Shown here: piece by piece, positions 44,060-56,701 of the stretch | Layout: each line of letters begins with the position of its first letter | How positions within the stretch are numbered: position 1 is the stretch's first letter | Source of the DNA: Lineolata rhizophorae | Lineage: Eukaryota; Ascomycota; Dothideomycetes; Lineolatales; Lineolataceae | Direction: 5' to 3' | Assembly (NCBI GenBank): GCA_010093515.1 | Contig: MU001686.1 | Location: 575,787 to 639,786 of the forward strand | DNA length: 64,000 nt | The notes under the pieces: generated by a model | Told to the model about the DNA's origin: nothing | The model's input: the letters and a program-made list of their open reading frames with translations, nothing else | The model's database searches: none | Position numbers and translations under genes: made by a program

Positions 44060-46909
44060 TTATAGCTTGCTTTGCGGAGCAACTCCATCTTCCTCGACTT
44101 TAGCAAACTGGTAATAGTAGTCTAGGGACTCGGGGTTCACAATGGTGCCGGATGGCTTAATGACCTCGCCAGAAACGATGCGCTTGACAGGCAACTCGAC
44201 TTTCTTCAGATTTACAGTCGTCTGTTTTGGAGCCCATTAGTAAGTAGAGCGAAAATATTCTTCATTAGACAACACAAAAGACTCGAGACGGAGGAAAAAT
44301 AAAAAGCGCGTCACGTACCGGAATGGCCTTCGTCTCAAACACAAACTTAGGCACATGCCGCTTACTCAACTCCTTCGCGATCTTCGTCTTCACATCCCTA
44401 ACTAGCCGATCCGAGAACTTCTGACCCGCCTGCATGAGCAGGAACAGCATGACGGCCTCGTCAGCGTCCTGCGGCCGCCGTCGCCCCACGCAGATGGAGT
44501 CGGCGACCTCCGGGAAGAAGCTCTCAATGACGGTGTAGATCTCGGCTGAGCCGAAGCGGACGCCGCTCGGGTTGAGCACGCCGTCGGCGCGGCCCAGGAA
44601 GATTATTTGCCGCGTGACGGAGTGAAACATGATGAGATCGCCATGTGTCCAGACATCTGCGGTCAGGGGTGATGTTAGTTGGTCCTTCTGTTCTACAGTG
44701 GGCCACAATACTTTCAGGCGCGACGTACTGTCGAAGCGGGCAAAGTAGGCGTCGAAAAAGCGCTGGCCGTCCGTGTCTCCCCAGAAGTACACCGGGACGT
44801 TCGGGAAAATGTTCGTGCTGTATATTCCAGTTGCAAGTCAGTATTCGGCCAATCTTCTGGAAAGCAATTGCTAATCCTACTTACCAAACAAGCTCGCCCG
44901 GCATCCCATCCTTGACTTCCCTCCCCTTGACGCCCTTGCCCCCTTCGATAGTCTGATCAAAAGCCTTGACCCGCAAACCCAACCCAGGGGCTACGCAACC
45001 ACCGGCATGCATCGGTAGTAGCGGATTATGAATCGCAAACGTGCCCGCCAGATCCGTCCCGCCGGAAATGTTCGCCAAGATGGCATGGCGGGGAAAGCCT
45101 TCGTCGTAGAACCAGTGAAAGAGGGATTCGGAGAGCACCATGCCGGTGCTACTGACGGTGTGGAGGGATGACAAGTCTGCCACTTCGCGCGGGCGTATGC
45201 CTCGTTTTTGGAGTTCATGCATCCAGCGAGGTGACATGCCGAGATTCGTCACTCTAGGGAAGTTTGATTTGTGAGATTATTGTTGGAACTAAAGGGAAAA
45301 ATGAAAGATTCGAAGCTTACTTCTCATCGGCGGTGAGGAGGAGGAAAGTGGTCATGTTCGGCTTGAACGGAGAGCCATCGTACATGATGACTCGAGTTCC
45401 GTGCAGGAGTTTGATGACTTGAGCCATATACATGATCCATCCAGTCTGAAAACCTACGATTAATCCAGAAAACATGACAAACGACCCCGCTCAAGCTCTT
45501 GGAACTAGGCGACAACTTACTGTTGTATACTGCATATACACGTCCTGCGGCCTCATATCAAAATGCAGCATCCCCTCCTTCGCCGCATTAACCAATACCC
45601 CACCCGTCGAATGCACAATGCACTTCGGCTGGCCCGTCGTCCCACTCGAATACGCCACCAAAAAAGGCTCCCCAAACCCCACCCTCTCAAACCTAATCCT
45701 CTCATCTCCCTTCGCCGCCTCAAGAAACTCCTCCAAAGTCTCGCACCTCGGCACCAAGCCCACATCCGCCGTCTCCCCCGCAAACCTCGGCATCCCCACC
45801 ATCCCCTCAAACTCACCCACCCCCTCCAACCCCCTCGCAATCTCCCCCATCTTGCCCCTCAAATCCACCCTCTTCCCATTATACAAGGCGCCATCGTCCA
45901 CGAAGACGAACCGCGGCCGCACCTGCCTTAGGCGCTCCAGCACGGCCCCCGCCCCCATGTCCGTCGAGCTCGAGCTGAACACCGCGCCCAGCGCGACCGC
46001 GCCCAGGAACACGCACAGCGTGTCGAAGCCGTTACTCGCGACGGCGGCGACGCGGTCGCCGGTGCGCGTGCCGCGGGCGCGCAGCGCGTTGGCCATGAGG
46101 CCGACGCGGGCACGCAGCGCGCCCCACGTGTGGCGGGTCGTCTCGGTGTAGCCTTCGCGGACGGCGACGACGGCGACGGCCGACGCGGGCTTGGTACGCG
46201 TCGTGGGCATCGAGGAGCGCGAGGGCACGTCGTAGAGGATGTTTTCGGCGAAGTTGAGTCGGATTCCATCGAACCAGTGGGGGATGGAGTCGATGCGGGC
46301 AGTTGGGTCGACGATCTGTGGTGGGGGGGTTAGTGAATGTGGGGTTTTATTGGAAGGAATCTAAATGGAAAGGTTTGCTGTGCTGGATGCTAAAAGACAG
46401 AGAAGTCAAGAGATATCAATTGAGCGCTGATGCGGCGGATATGGATATTATTGATCTAATAGTTTGCAATTGAGGGATCAAGACGAGTAACACATTATAA
46501 AGGTAGTCGAAAAGTCCTCAATCGAACTCGCGACCAACTCGTTGGAGCGCAACATGAGCAGAACAGAACAGAATATTAAACCAACCTTTTCATAGCTCCC
46601 CTCATGTATCAATCCCTCAAATTCCCACAGATCCTCATAAAATTCCAGCAACTCGTCCACTGACCATTGATACAAGTCCCAGTAAGTCTGTTGTCCGCGG
46701 AGTCAACACTCACATCTAAAAGAAGATTTAAGCTGTGCTGAATACGGGCTCAATGGCGAAGAACAACATGCCTTCATGTCTTTCCCCCTCTTCTTGTTCA
46801 CGCCCTGCATAAACTCCCATGTCTGCGTGCTCGTCGGATCCGGATGCTCCCAGAGCTTCCTCGGTACGGGGGGCCGCTCTTCCAGGGCGGACTTTAACGG
46901 GAGTGTCAT
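44060..46909 (-). CDS. Acetoacetyl-CoA synthetase
   Basis: Predicted exons are 46772-46909, 46586-46687, 45521-46315, 45321-45445, 44885-45253, 44729-44817, 44319-44656 and 44060-44221 (705 aa). It activates acetoacetate to its CoA ester with ATP in the cytosol, a route for ketone body or leucine carbon. The N-terminal AACS domain reads PRKLWEHPDPTSTQTWEFM and YQWSVDELLEFYEDLWEFE. The AMP-binding P-loop is VAYSSGTTGQPKCIVHSTGG. GWIMYMAQVIKLLHGTRVIM, GGTDLAGTF, YFWGDTDGQR and WTHGDLI with LGRADGVLNPSGVRFG are the later adenylation motifs, the last including the catalytic loop hinge. Exon 1 ends at AAG|GCATGT, so intron 1 needs a GC donor. Intron 2 is 270 bp. A tail SGEVIKPSGTIVNPESL precedes the stop. 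Confidence 0.9.
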
Positions 46910-48333
46910 TTGAGCTATCCGTTGCCTTGATTTCTTCCGTTCTTCTTTCTTCTCTACCAGTTGTTCTTTCCTTCCAGAAAGTCCCTAGTACCCCGCAGCT
47001 CGAGGCGGAGCTAAAGGCGAAAGATGCGGGGTTGAAATTCCAACGATATCCTCTTAAAAACAAAAAGCACATAGAAAAAGACAAAAGCAGCTAAGAAAGC
47101 TTTCCTCTCAAAACACTTCCACTTTCTCCGTCCGCCTCATGTAAAAAACAAGACATGCAGTCTAACTAAAGCTGCCCGGCCACCAAAGGACCATGCTCTT
47201 TCAAGCATGAATACCTAAGTTAGCCTTTGTGGGGAAAGATCTGGGGTCGCAAGACCCCGGGAGTGGAACCGATTGGCGGCGCCAAGCCGAGGTTAAGGAT
47301 CGATGCCGAATCAGGCTAGTGGACGGCACTTGCTTATCGTGGGTGGAGCTAAAAGCGCTAGATGCGGGATGGGGCGACGGTTCTTGGAACGCTTCGAGTA
47401 ATTGTCTACACGAGGGAGGGCCGAAGGCCCGACCTCGTTGTCTACATAATCGTCCTTTCGTACGAAGGATTTCGGAGTCGAATACTAGTGACCTGTTTCG
47501 GCCGAAAGAGGGTAGGTAAGCAGTGAGCCTATTCAACGTTTTCTAAAACTAAAGCTCACTTATCACGCCAAGTGTTGACCAGCCACGCGTAGGCTGGACC
47601 TACTCCTTAGTACCAGCAGCGTGGGTCTGGGAGGCCTGCGACCGAGCTCAGGGTTGGAAACCTAAAACTCACCTCTTCACTGCGCCCCCTCCAGACTTCG
47701 GAGTCGCCGCCGCCGCCATTGACGAGTGCGGGTTGCGTCGTGGAACGTTGGCTCGGCCGATAAATGGTAGGCTAGGCGCAGTCACTCTCAGGACAGCAAC
47801 GCTCACTGTGAGACGGGCGAAAATAGTCCCAATTGCGTGCGACTTTGCGCTCGGGGATATGAAGTACGTTTGCTTTATTCGTCGCATTGAGAGCTAGACG
47901 TCTAATAAATCGCTCCACCTCGCGCGTCGAGGGAGCCCAAGCCGTTTGCAAATACAAACTAGACAGACACAAAAGCTCTGACTGGAGACAGGCAAGACAA
48001 ACACATAACACAGCCCCGTGATAGAAAGAAATAGGCTCTAAATGCTGACGCTACTGAAGCCTTGTGACAGGGGTATAGCAAGCTCTCTTTCCCCGAACAA
48101 TAACGGAAAAGGAAAACCGTCGGCCTTGACCGCGACAAGACATATGAAAGTAGTAAAAAGCAGAGTACCCACCCATAGGAAAACATCATTCGCCATGCTG
48201 ATGTACAATCGCCGGTTCCCTCGCACGAAGCTAGATTCGTGGGCCTCCGGCTCTATCCTAGACACCTCAAACGCCGCGACCGTGCACAATGCAAAAAGCT
48301 ACAGGAAGAATGACAGCACGAGGTCAGATCGCA
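46910..48333. other. Gene-free interval with a hairpin-dense segment
   Basis: From 47230 to 47515 the sequence is crowded with stable inverted repeats. GGGGTC-GCAA-GACCCC (47243-47258) closes with a GNRA-type loop. CGAGG...CCTCG with inner GGGCC-GAA-GGCCC (47411-47437) contains opposed GA steps and is bracketed by the direct repeat TTGTCTACA (47402-47410 and 47438-47446). TCCTT...AAGGA (47453-47469) and TTTCGGCCGAAA follow. No known RNA family fits by eye. On the minus strand, ATG 47719 starts MAAAATPKSGGGAVKR and meets a GTGAGT donor; a frame continuing from an ACAG at about 47508 runs to 47201, but the resulting protein is unfamiliar, so I do not call a gene. The segment may be a nuclear copy of mitochondrial DNA, which in fungi has such GC hairpins, or a structured RNA. 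Confidence 0.35.
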
Positions 48334-49857
48334 CTACTGAGGACATATGTTCTCGAGCGCGAAAGCGCGATATCGGTCGAGGATGTCCGTGGACGCGATA
48401 CCGTCCTTCTGGGGGCCGAAGCTGTAATGCGCGACCACGGAACGGCCATCGACGATTGCATCTGCAAGAACGTGGCACGTTAGAATCTAGAGATTTCGAA
48501 ACAAGGAATGATAACAAGAACACTTACGTCTCCTTAGCTTCTTGGGCACCTCCTCGGTGAAGTAATACTCGTCGTCGCGATGGATGGGCTTGTTCGCGAT
48601 GACGTCGCCGCCCCAGATGGCGATGAACTGGATGCCCATGCGGCGATAGTTGTAGTCCCACTTGTGGAACTTGTACCGGAATAGCTCGTTGTTCTCGAGG
48701 TGCTCGAAGAAGCTGTAGTGCTCCTGGGCCGCGATGGTCCAGTGCCAGAGGCCAGGCGAGAAGGCGTCGTACGTCGTCGTGCTGATGGGCGTGTCGTCGA
48801 TGGGCGTGCCCTCGGGCATAGGCAGCCAGCGGTGGCCCTTGAAAGGGCCTTTGAAGTGGTCGCCGACGCGGAAGTCCTCGGGGCCCGACCAGGTTGGGAG
48901 TTCGGAGGCGCGCCAGCGGCTGGCGGTGGCGTTGGGGACCGTCTCGGGCGGCGATAGCTCAGGCATGTAGGGTTTGACGACGCCGAGGTGGTGGTGGATC
49001 CAGGATAGCGAAGGCTGATTCATGATGTTGGCGGATACGGTGAGGTACTCCGGGTGCTCGACCTTCGTCTGGACGAGAGAAGGGATGGTACTGTCTTCGA
49101 AGAAGACCTTCGGGACATGGGAAACAACAGTTAGATCAGAGGACGTTGGCGCGAAGACCAATTGGCAGCTCTTACGATGTCGTCGTCGATCTTAATGTAC
49201 ATGACACCGGGCTCGCATACGTCGTACGCGCTGGCGTAGTTGTTGCCTTCGAACTCTACGTCCACCCGGCGGTAGCTGTCCGTGGTGCCGACGAGCCCGT
49301 CCAGCCACTCGAGGTGCTCCTGGTTCGTCGTCCGGGCCAGGAATATGACCTCGTCGAGCATTCCGCCATTCTCGACGAGATTGCGCTGCACGCGAACAAA
49401 ACAGACCGATTAGCTTCACGTGGACGCGAAGTGTATGGGCATGGAAAGCGGGTCACGCGACCAGCCCGCGGGAACTGGGCTCCATGATTTATGCCAAACC
49501 CACCTTCAAGTAGCAATCCAGAATCGACACGCTGGCCGGCCTTCCGTAGAACACGAGCGCCACGACGCGGAAGTCGGCCGGCTTCTCGTAGTGCGTCACG
49601 CCCTCCAAGTCGGGCTTGCCGGTCATGGACCAGAACTTGGGAAGCGTGTTGTCCACGGGGTCGGCGGAGGACGAGGACGACGCCGCCGGCAGCTCGTGCA
49701 CGTAGTCGCTGATGTTGAGCGCGGCCGTGGGCCCGTAGGAGTGGAAGGCGAGAATGAGTAGAGCTAGAAGGCCAGTAACGGCGAAGAGGGCGTGCGGACT
49801 TAAGGGCGAGCGCGAGCTCGGTGCAAAGCATCGGACGACCGCTTGCGGGGCGAGCAT
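48334..49857 (-). CDS. Type II membrane glycosyltransferase-like protein
   Basis: Predicted exons are 49504-49857, 49176-49385, 48528-49107 and 48334-48461 (423 aa). A short cytosolic N-terminus with basic residues precedes one membrane segment (about 20-38, LFAVTGLLALLILAFHSYG), the layout of Golgi glycosyltransferases. The lumenal part reads VVALVFYGRPASVSILDCYL, then GMLDEVIFLARTTNQEHLEW, and VMYIKIDDDIVFFED, with a DDD motif at about 185-187 that fits the metal-binding DxD of nucleotide-sugar enzymes. Later blocks include HHHLGVVKPYMPE and AQEHYSFFEHLEN. The C-terminus is SVVAHYSFGPQKDGIASTDI with DRYRAFALENICPQ. Many fungi have such proteins, usually uncharacterised; sugar and acceptor are unknown. 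An in-frame ATG exists at 49914, but 49857 puts the anchor nearer the start. Intron 2 ends in GAAG. Confidence 0.8.
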
Positions 49858-52230
49858 GTTGTTTCCTTCTCTTCTCCTCGTCCTTCTTGAAAATTTAGGA
49901 ATGGATGAGTGCAACGATAGAGAGAAGACAGGCTGGAGAACGGCAAACGAGATAGGTAGCTGGGTGTGGGTGAGCTTGGCGGAGGAAAAGGCTGAGTGGC
50001 GGGGAACGAGTGACTGGAGGGTGAGTTGATGATAGGTTTGGCCGGAACGTGAATGTGGACTAGTGCTGCGGCATGGCTAAGACGTGTTCAGGAATCCATA
50101 CGTGGTGGGTGAGTAGAGGGGGGGAGGCAAAAGAAGAGCGGAATTGGCATTTTCTTCGCAGGGCGTGTACGGCGTTTGTATGTCTATGTAGCACGAGGGT
50201 GGTCTGGACGGCGACGTGCCGGGGCTCTCCGGCCGCGCCGTGGGCTGTGGCCAAGCCGCCACCAATTTTTGGGCTGCTTCCGCATTCGGGGGGGACGAGC
50301 CTTCTCGTGTCGTGGTGGTGATGCGAGAGGGGAAGGGACGCCTGCGGGGACACGCGCGCCAAGGGAGCCGTCAGTTGCTTGGAGGGAAGTCGCGAACCGC
50401 ACCCTTGCGGACGGCCTGGGAAGGCATGAAGGGTGCGCCTCCTCGTGCTCATTGGCTGGCTGCCCCCCATTGCCCCAAGGCGTGCCTACTTCGGAATTCT
50501 TTGAACACGCTTAGTACGGCTGAGCCTGGCTTCGGTCGCTGGTGAGAGGGCCCCGCCGAGGTCCGGGTGATCAGCTCCTCACATCATCTACACCCACACT
50601 CGCTTCGTACGACGAGGCAAATGTGTAAGTATCCCTTTTTTGTTTTGCACTGCCTTGAGTCCACCTGGGGAGACGCTACAAGCCCGATGTGGGCGAACAC
50701 GAACTCGGTGCCGCCCTGCCCAGCCTGGCAAACACGACGTATGATTCATAATTGCGCCTCTCCTGCGATTTTTGCCCGGAAGTCCTTCGCATTTCGTTTT
50801 TTAATTCGCAGTTCAAGCAGCTGCTGTCGCAAGCGACGCAGTCTTCTTTTTCTTATTGTCTTTGGCCTTCAACCCTGCTCCATTGTCGCACCGGGTGTGG
50901 AATACTTACGGCCCCATGGAGAGTGAAGTGCCATCGGCATGACGAGTGAATCCTTCCACCTCAATTCCGCTGTTTCACGTGCGTCCTCCGGCCTTCTGTC
51001 AGACCAGCTACTAAGTTAGCCCTGTTCAACACCGCGTCTTTATTTCGCGTCAAGTTGCAGAAAGGGAAACCAGGGAGAAGAGACAATCTCGGCCGAGTGG
51101 CTGCAAAATCCATCTCCAGAGCGAAGGGGTAATAATAGCAACTGAAGGCCGTCACGCCAGGTCGCGTGGACCGGAATGCCGACCACAGAACGCCCAAGCC
51201 ACACACCCTATCTCTTTTTCCCTCTCGCCGTATCGGTTGCTGCCGACGCGAGCGCCACACCTTCGTGATAGAGAGCGAACGGGCAATTCGTTGTGTGTAC
51301 ACAGGTGCCCGAAAGACGATGAAGGGCCCAGGCGCGGTCTGATCATGAGCCGAGAAAAAAAGCAGCAGCCCAGCAACTCTTTTTTTGGCGTCTTGCTAAT
51401 CGCAAAACGGGCAGCGCGCGCACCAGTTACGCGAGAACGGGTTATACGAATGAAGAATGCTATGTAGCATGCCTAGGTACTTGGCGAGAGGCAGGGGGGG
51501 ATAGCCCGGTTGGCTAGCTATCTTCGTTCCACCTCATATGACACCGCGTCAGTGCAAGCACCAGAAAAACCGAGGAACTCGATGCAAGCCATCGTCACGA
51601 GAGAATTCCTTATTCCCTGGAATTTTGCTAGAAGTAGCGTTTGGCTGCATTGCCAAGGCGTCCCGCTTGCATTATCACCGGAACGCTCGTCTCTCGTCAT
51701 CTTGGCGCCGCTTGAAGCGTAAACATAAGCTTTAATCTACTATGGTACATGACGGATGTGGGCACAGCCACTTATTTTTTGGCCTAACGGCTCTGTCACC
51801 CGGCTGCAGCTGGATCTAGACCTTTACACGTACCTTAGCTCCGTACCCGGGGGAACAGCAATCCCGGGAGCCAACGCTACACCTATTTGAATACCCGTTC
51901 GCTGGAACCTGCCGCCATCTATCTAACCCTTCCATGACCGCGACCTGATTAGGCATCGCGCTTCCTACTTTGCACGGCGGCGTAAGCTGTGTAGCTTGCG
52001 GCTGGCGACACATCTGGAGTACGCACTCGTACAACGTCGATCGCTTCGATGCAAGGACAATGGCGTCGCAGACGCAAGGCACAGGTGCACCCAGGACATC
52101 GTACCCCGTACGACCCACCGCTTGTGCAGCACGTCCGGTTCCTCCCCGTCACTTTTGCGCCCAGAAAGGAATCATCATCCTTTTTACACAAGACCTAGCA
52201 ATGTGACGGGAGGGCCGACAGTAGGTACCC
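49858..52230. promoter_or_regulatory. Long intergenic interval (2.4 kb), no gene seen
   Basis: This is upstream of the glycosyltransferase gene and downstream of the gamma-tubulin complex gene, both on the minus strand. Frames of 60-136 codons lack domain resemblance or splice-linked partners. No RNA gene was recognised. Confidence 0.35.
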
Positions 52231-55200
52231 TCAACCCCTTTTCCCATCCTCGCCCCACCCCTCCAACCTCTCCACCAGCATATCCCACCCAAACTCGCCC
52301 GCGCCGAGGCCCGTTCCCGCTCCCGCTTCCAATCCCTTCTCGCCAGCTCCTGAAGTAGCAGCGGCGCGCCCAATCCCGCGCAGGCCCGACACCACAAAGC
52401 CGCTCAGCCGGTCAAACTGCTCCTGCATCTTGCGCAAGCGGTCTGGGTACGAGCCCGCGCGGATCGAGGACGACGTAGCGGCGGCCGAGGTGCCGCCGTC
52501 GATGCCGCCGCCGCCGTCGTCGTCGGGCTCGGCGTCGCTGTCGTCGGCGTCATAGTGATGCGGTGCGCCCGACCCGTCCCCCTCGTCGTCATCCGAGCTA
52601 GGCCCGTCTGTCTCCTCGAAGGCCTCGTCCTGCGCTCTCGTCGCCACCGCCATGGGAAACCCGCTCCTCCGCCTCTTCGCCCTCACGTTCCTGGCGCGCT
52701 GCCTCTTCTTGAGTCCTTCCTTTGCATCACGACCACGCCCACGACCGCCGACCCCCGCACCCTCCAGCATGCTCTCCTCCCCGCTGGCCCCTCTCGTCCT
52801 CGCACTCCCCCCAGCATCCCACCGCCTCCGCGCCTCCCCAAACCCGCACCCCACTTCCAGCACGCCCAGCACGGCCTCCAGAATCGGGGCCAACCGCCTG
52901 CTGACCAGGCATCGCTCCGCGACGCGCGCGACGAAGGCGTCGTGCGCGCGCGTCAGCGCGTCCACGTCGGCGGCTCGCGTCAGCGCGGCGCGCAGCTCGG
53001 CGGCGGAGCCCGCGAGCGCGGCGCACACATGCGCGCACAGTGCCGTCGCGAAGACGAGCAGCCGGTGGCGCAGCCGGAGCGTGCGGGCACGAGTCGGGTT
53101 GTCGCGGCCGGACGGAACGTGCTGGTCGAATTTGAGGGACGGGTCGGCCGCGAGGAGGGTCGTGGTGCGGGTGAGCTGGAGGAGGAGGGTGAAGAGCTTT
53201 TGGTAGGTTGGGAGGGTGGTGCGGTGGAGGATGTTGAGGAGGGGCCAGGGGAGCTAGGTAAGTGCGTTAGTGGCCAGTCATGTATGCGTGGGTTTTGTGG
53301 ACATGTGTAAGAATGGTGCTTGAAAAAAGGGATGGCTTACGACGTAATCTATAGCGATGCAGCTTAGGGCCTTGATGGAACCCTTGTTTGCTTGCTTCTG
53401 CGGCGTTGTCCGTACGATTAGGCGCTCGGCATCGACGCAATCAACGCTGCCGAAGATGCCCTGTGCCAGCTCAGTTAATAGAAAGCGGTCGTTCCACGAC
53501 GCGAGCCTTCTGTCCACCTTGTCGAAGATGGCCTCGAAGAAGGTGAGAGAGAGCGATCCGTTTTTGGAGAGATAAATGTGCTCCAACGCGTCGATCGCCC
53601 TGCCCAGTCCAAACTCGTAATAGAGCCTCTCGCGCAGTGTGAACGAGGCAAGACTGTACTTGCTCTTGACCCACTCCTCGAATGCGACTTCGAAGAGCTC
53701 GGTGAAGGGCGAGATGAGCCACGGGTCATCGCAGACTGCCTCGAACGAGAGCGGTGGCTCTTGAATAAGACTCGGTTTCTCGTAGTGGCCTAGTTCCTTC
53801 AGGAAGACAGCGCTCTTGCCCGTCGTGAAGATCCGATCTGCCGCAGGGTGTAGGAAAATAGGCGCATGAACGGCGCCGGTGGCATCGCGTCTTAGCGTAT
53901 AACGGTCGTGCCAAAGAGACGCCAGATCCGTACTCTTGTCGGCAATGCCTACGAAGAAGAGATTATCCGTGCGGTCCACCTCGCCGTGCTCCATCCACTT
54001 CCTGATTGGACGCAGGTATATCTGAAGACATTCGAAGAATATCTCGCCGAAGAACCGGAAGCAGTCTGCCTCGCCGGTCATTCGAGCGATATTGGTCTGC
54101 TCGAATAAGATTTCCAGGCATTGGAACGGATGCTGCGGAGAGAGGGCTCGTTCGATGAGGTCTGCTAACTGTAAGAAAGGCTTGGACGACGCTTCCACGA
54201 CCGTGCGGACCTCGACTAAGCTCACGGTAGGGTTGCCTTCTGTTGAGAGGTATCGCTTTTGGAGGGCCGTGATGTTCTTGTCAAAAGCTCGTATTCGGCA
54301 TTGAACTGCTGCTTGGAAGCTTTGTAGTAATGGCACCGATTGAGCTTTAGAAACCCATCGTCGTAACCTGAAAAGCCCGGATGCTATACGCGCTAATGAT
54401 TCTAATAGAGCATGGAAGCTGGAGGATCCTGTGTGGCTTAGGGCGTACTCGACTTTCGATGAAATATGGTCCGATGAGGCGTCCCATTTGAATAGACTAC
54501 TTGATAGTCCCTGTATTATAAACAGCGCCTCCCTGATAGCTTGTAATTCGGTAATGGAAGGAGTTCCAACAGAGTTCTCGGCCATCATTGTATTATGTGT
54601 GGTCTGAGCCTTCTGGTTCCAAAACTGGCCCTTCCGTACATCGTCCAAGATAGTTCGGTCCGGAATAACCACGAACGATTGAGCAATTTCCCGATCGTCT
54701 TTCTCTTGCTCTAGAGCCTCATCCTCACTCGACTCACTCTCACGCCGCTTCTCCTTGACAGGAACATCCTCGTCCGACGACGGCTCCGCATAATCGACAT
54801 CATCCCAAATCCCCTCCTCATCCAGCGGCTCCTCCGCAATAATATCCGCCCAAGTCAATTCCTTTGGCAGCGGCGGCGGCGCAAGCGCCTCGAGATCCTC
54901 GACCCTCGCCTTCTCGAGTGGCCGGTCCGCTAGCTCTAAGAACAGCGCCAATATCTCGGGCGCCCATCGCAGCGCCGTCGAGCGCGCGGCGAACTCCTTG
55001 AGCCGCGCGTCGAGCGCGTCGGCTAGGTCCTCGCGGTTACGGATCGCGAACTTCTCGAGCAGGCCGCCGAGGTGGTCTTGCACATCGAACTGGTTGGTGC
55101 GGGCGTGGTGAGTGGCGCTGCTGCGGAGGCTTCGCACGGCGGCGTCGGTGTGGTATTTGAACTCTTTGGGGCGGTTCTAGGGGGCGTGGAATGGAGGCAG

Positions 55201-55346
55201 ATTGTTGTTAGACTTGGATCTGGACGACTTTGTAAAAGGGATGTTAACGGTAGTCGGGAATATGTGCTACGTACTGAACTGGATAGGCCTGTCGTGGACG
55301 CTACAAGGCCTTCAGACAGGCCGGTGATCTTGGCGAGGTGGGCCAT
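52231..55346 (-). CDS. Gamma-tubulin complex component, GCP5-like (Spc97/Spc98 family)
   Basis: Predicted exons are 55275-55346, 53341-55176 and 52231-53253 (976 aa). GCP-family features in the middle exon include TPSITELQAIREALFIIQGL with FKWD (N-terminal GRIP1 region), FFGEIFFECLQIYLRPIRKWMEHGEV, FFVGIADKSTDLASLWHDRYTL and FLKELGHYEKP; the C-terminal GRIP2 region has LRERLYYEFGLGRAIDALEHIY and LPWPLLNILHRTTLPTYQKL. FKYHTDAAVRSLRSSATHH near the start and the acidic insert EPSSDEDVPVKEKRRESESSEDE fit GCP5 and its fungal relatives (Mod21-like) better than GCP2-4. It should help build the gamma-tubulin ring complex at microtubule organising centres. The last exon carries an Arg/Ala-rich then Asp/Gly/Ser-rich disordered insert (about 740-910) inside GRIP2. 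The GC-rich codons create a 251-codon false frame on the plus strand. Confidence 0.8.
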
Positions 55347-56701
55347 GCCGTTTGCAAGCGGGAGGCTGGCGCATCACGCCCCCGAAACCCAACAGTGAGG
55401 TAGGGATTCAGGCGCTCCACGGCTCAAGAACCCGACCCAGAAGTGTTCTTCTAGGTGGTTGGATTGGAGGCGCATCATTAGAGGGACGCGTCCGAGTCGC
55501 GTCTGTAAGTTGTCGCGATCCGCTTGCGGTGATATAATATTCCGTGCCCCACATTGCCCAAATGGGCACATTCTTAGGAGAAATGGAGAGAAGAGTGCTC
55601 CTACTTGCTTCAATTCTGTCTAACGTTAGTGTAAAAGTTTCAAATCTAATTTACATAAGTCTGACACGGCTCGCAAAACAAGTAAGAATGGCACCACACA
55701 AATCACATCTAGTTTTACATTCGGCAGGGGGTCCCCTAAATCTGACAAGCCTTCAACAGCATTATACTATCGACAAGTTGCTTCAATCCCAGTTTCTATT
55801 GGAAAGGAGAAGTTCAAATTGACAAAAGCCTATGTTCTACAATTTGTGCTGCAATCGGACCGTCCGACCTGATGACCGGCTGCGCGGAGCAATCGCGCAA
55901 ACTTCCGCCCGACCATCCCACCACCAGCAGTCATTCTCCATACAGTAGTCCGTCACATACAATCCTAGCAAAAAAGTCTCCGGAGCCGACAGAGTGGTGA
56001 GAGCGGAAGTTTCGAGGTTTGTGATGAGAAGAAAAGAATATGGGGGCAAGCAAAAGCCAGTAGAACATGTGGAAAAACAGGACAGCAAGAGGGCCGAAAT
56101 AGGAGGGGGGCAGTGAGCAATAAGGAATAACGCAAAACCTGCAGGCAAAACAAACTCAGCCCACGCGATCCACCGAGCGTAACCCACCGAGCTTTCGCGC
56201 CTTTGCCATGCCGCCAAGAGCCATGCCGCCGTGCTAATTCTCAGTTGAAAGCCAAGTGATTCTTTTGTGAACGCATCGCCAACTCCCCCACCCGAGAAGC
56301 AAATTGGGGTTGAACACCATCCCGACCGGTGTAAAGTCCTTCCATCCTTATTCATCCAACTTCCGCCTGCCCCAAGCCAGCCGGATACTAATGCCAACAG
56401 AGAGAAAACAAGCAATCAATTTTTGTGCAGTGAAAGTTGGAAAGGGCAAATAAAATGACAGTTAAGCATGAACCAAGAAAGGATAAGAGGAAGCCAAAAA
56501 GAGGGAAGCATTGACACAACTTGACTACCATTAACAATTCAGCCATCGCCTGCTCTTGTTAAGTCGATTACGCCGCCAATTTCCCTTTTATCTACCGCCC
56601 AGTGACCAACGCATCCCACCCAAGTGTGCATCAATGGGACAAAAAAAGAGAAGCATCCCCCACATGCCTCAATTGGAGACCGAGAAAGGGCAGAACAACT
56701 C
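55347..56701. other. Intergenic interval (1.36 kb), no gene seen
   Basis: This lies upstream of the GCP5-like gene and downstream of the RNA-binding protein gene. A 192-codon minus-strand frame at 55837-56415 is hydrophobic by chance composition and has no recognisable domain. Confidence 0.35.

Noticed and set aside
47201-47719. Possible two-exon minus-strand gene starting MAAAATPKSGGGAVKR with a GTGAGT donor
   Set aside because: The downstream frame is Arg/Ser/Pro-rich and unfamiliar and coincides with the hairpin-dense segment, so openness there is weak evidence.
52555-53310. 251-codon plus-strand frame opposite the GCP5-like gene
   Set aside because: It mirrors the low-complexity GC-rich exon; the sense strand joins in frame to conserved GCP blocks.
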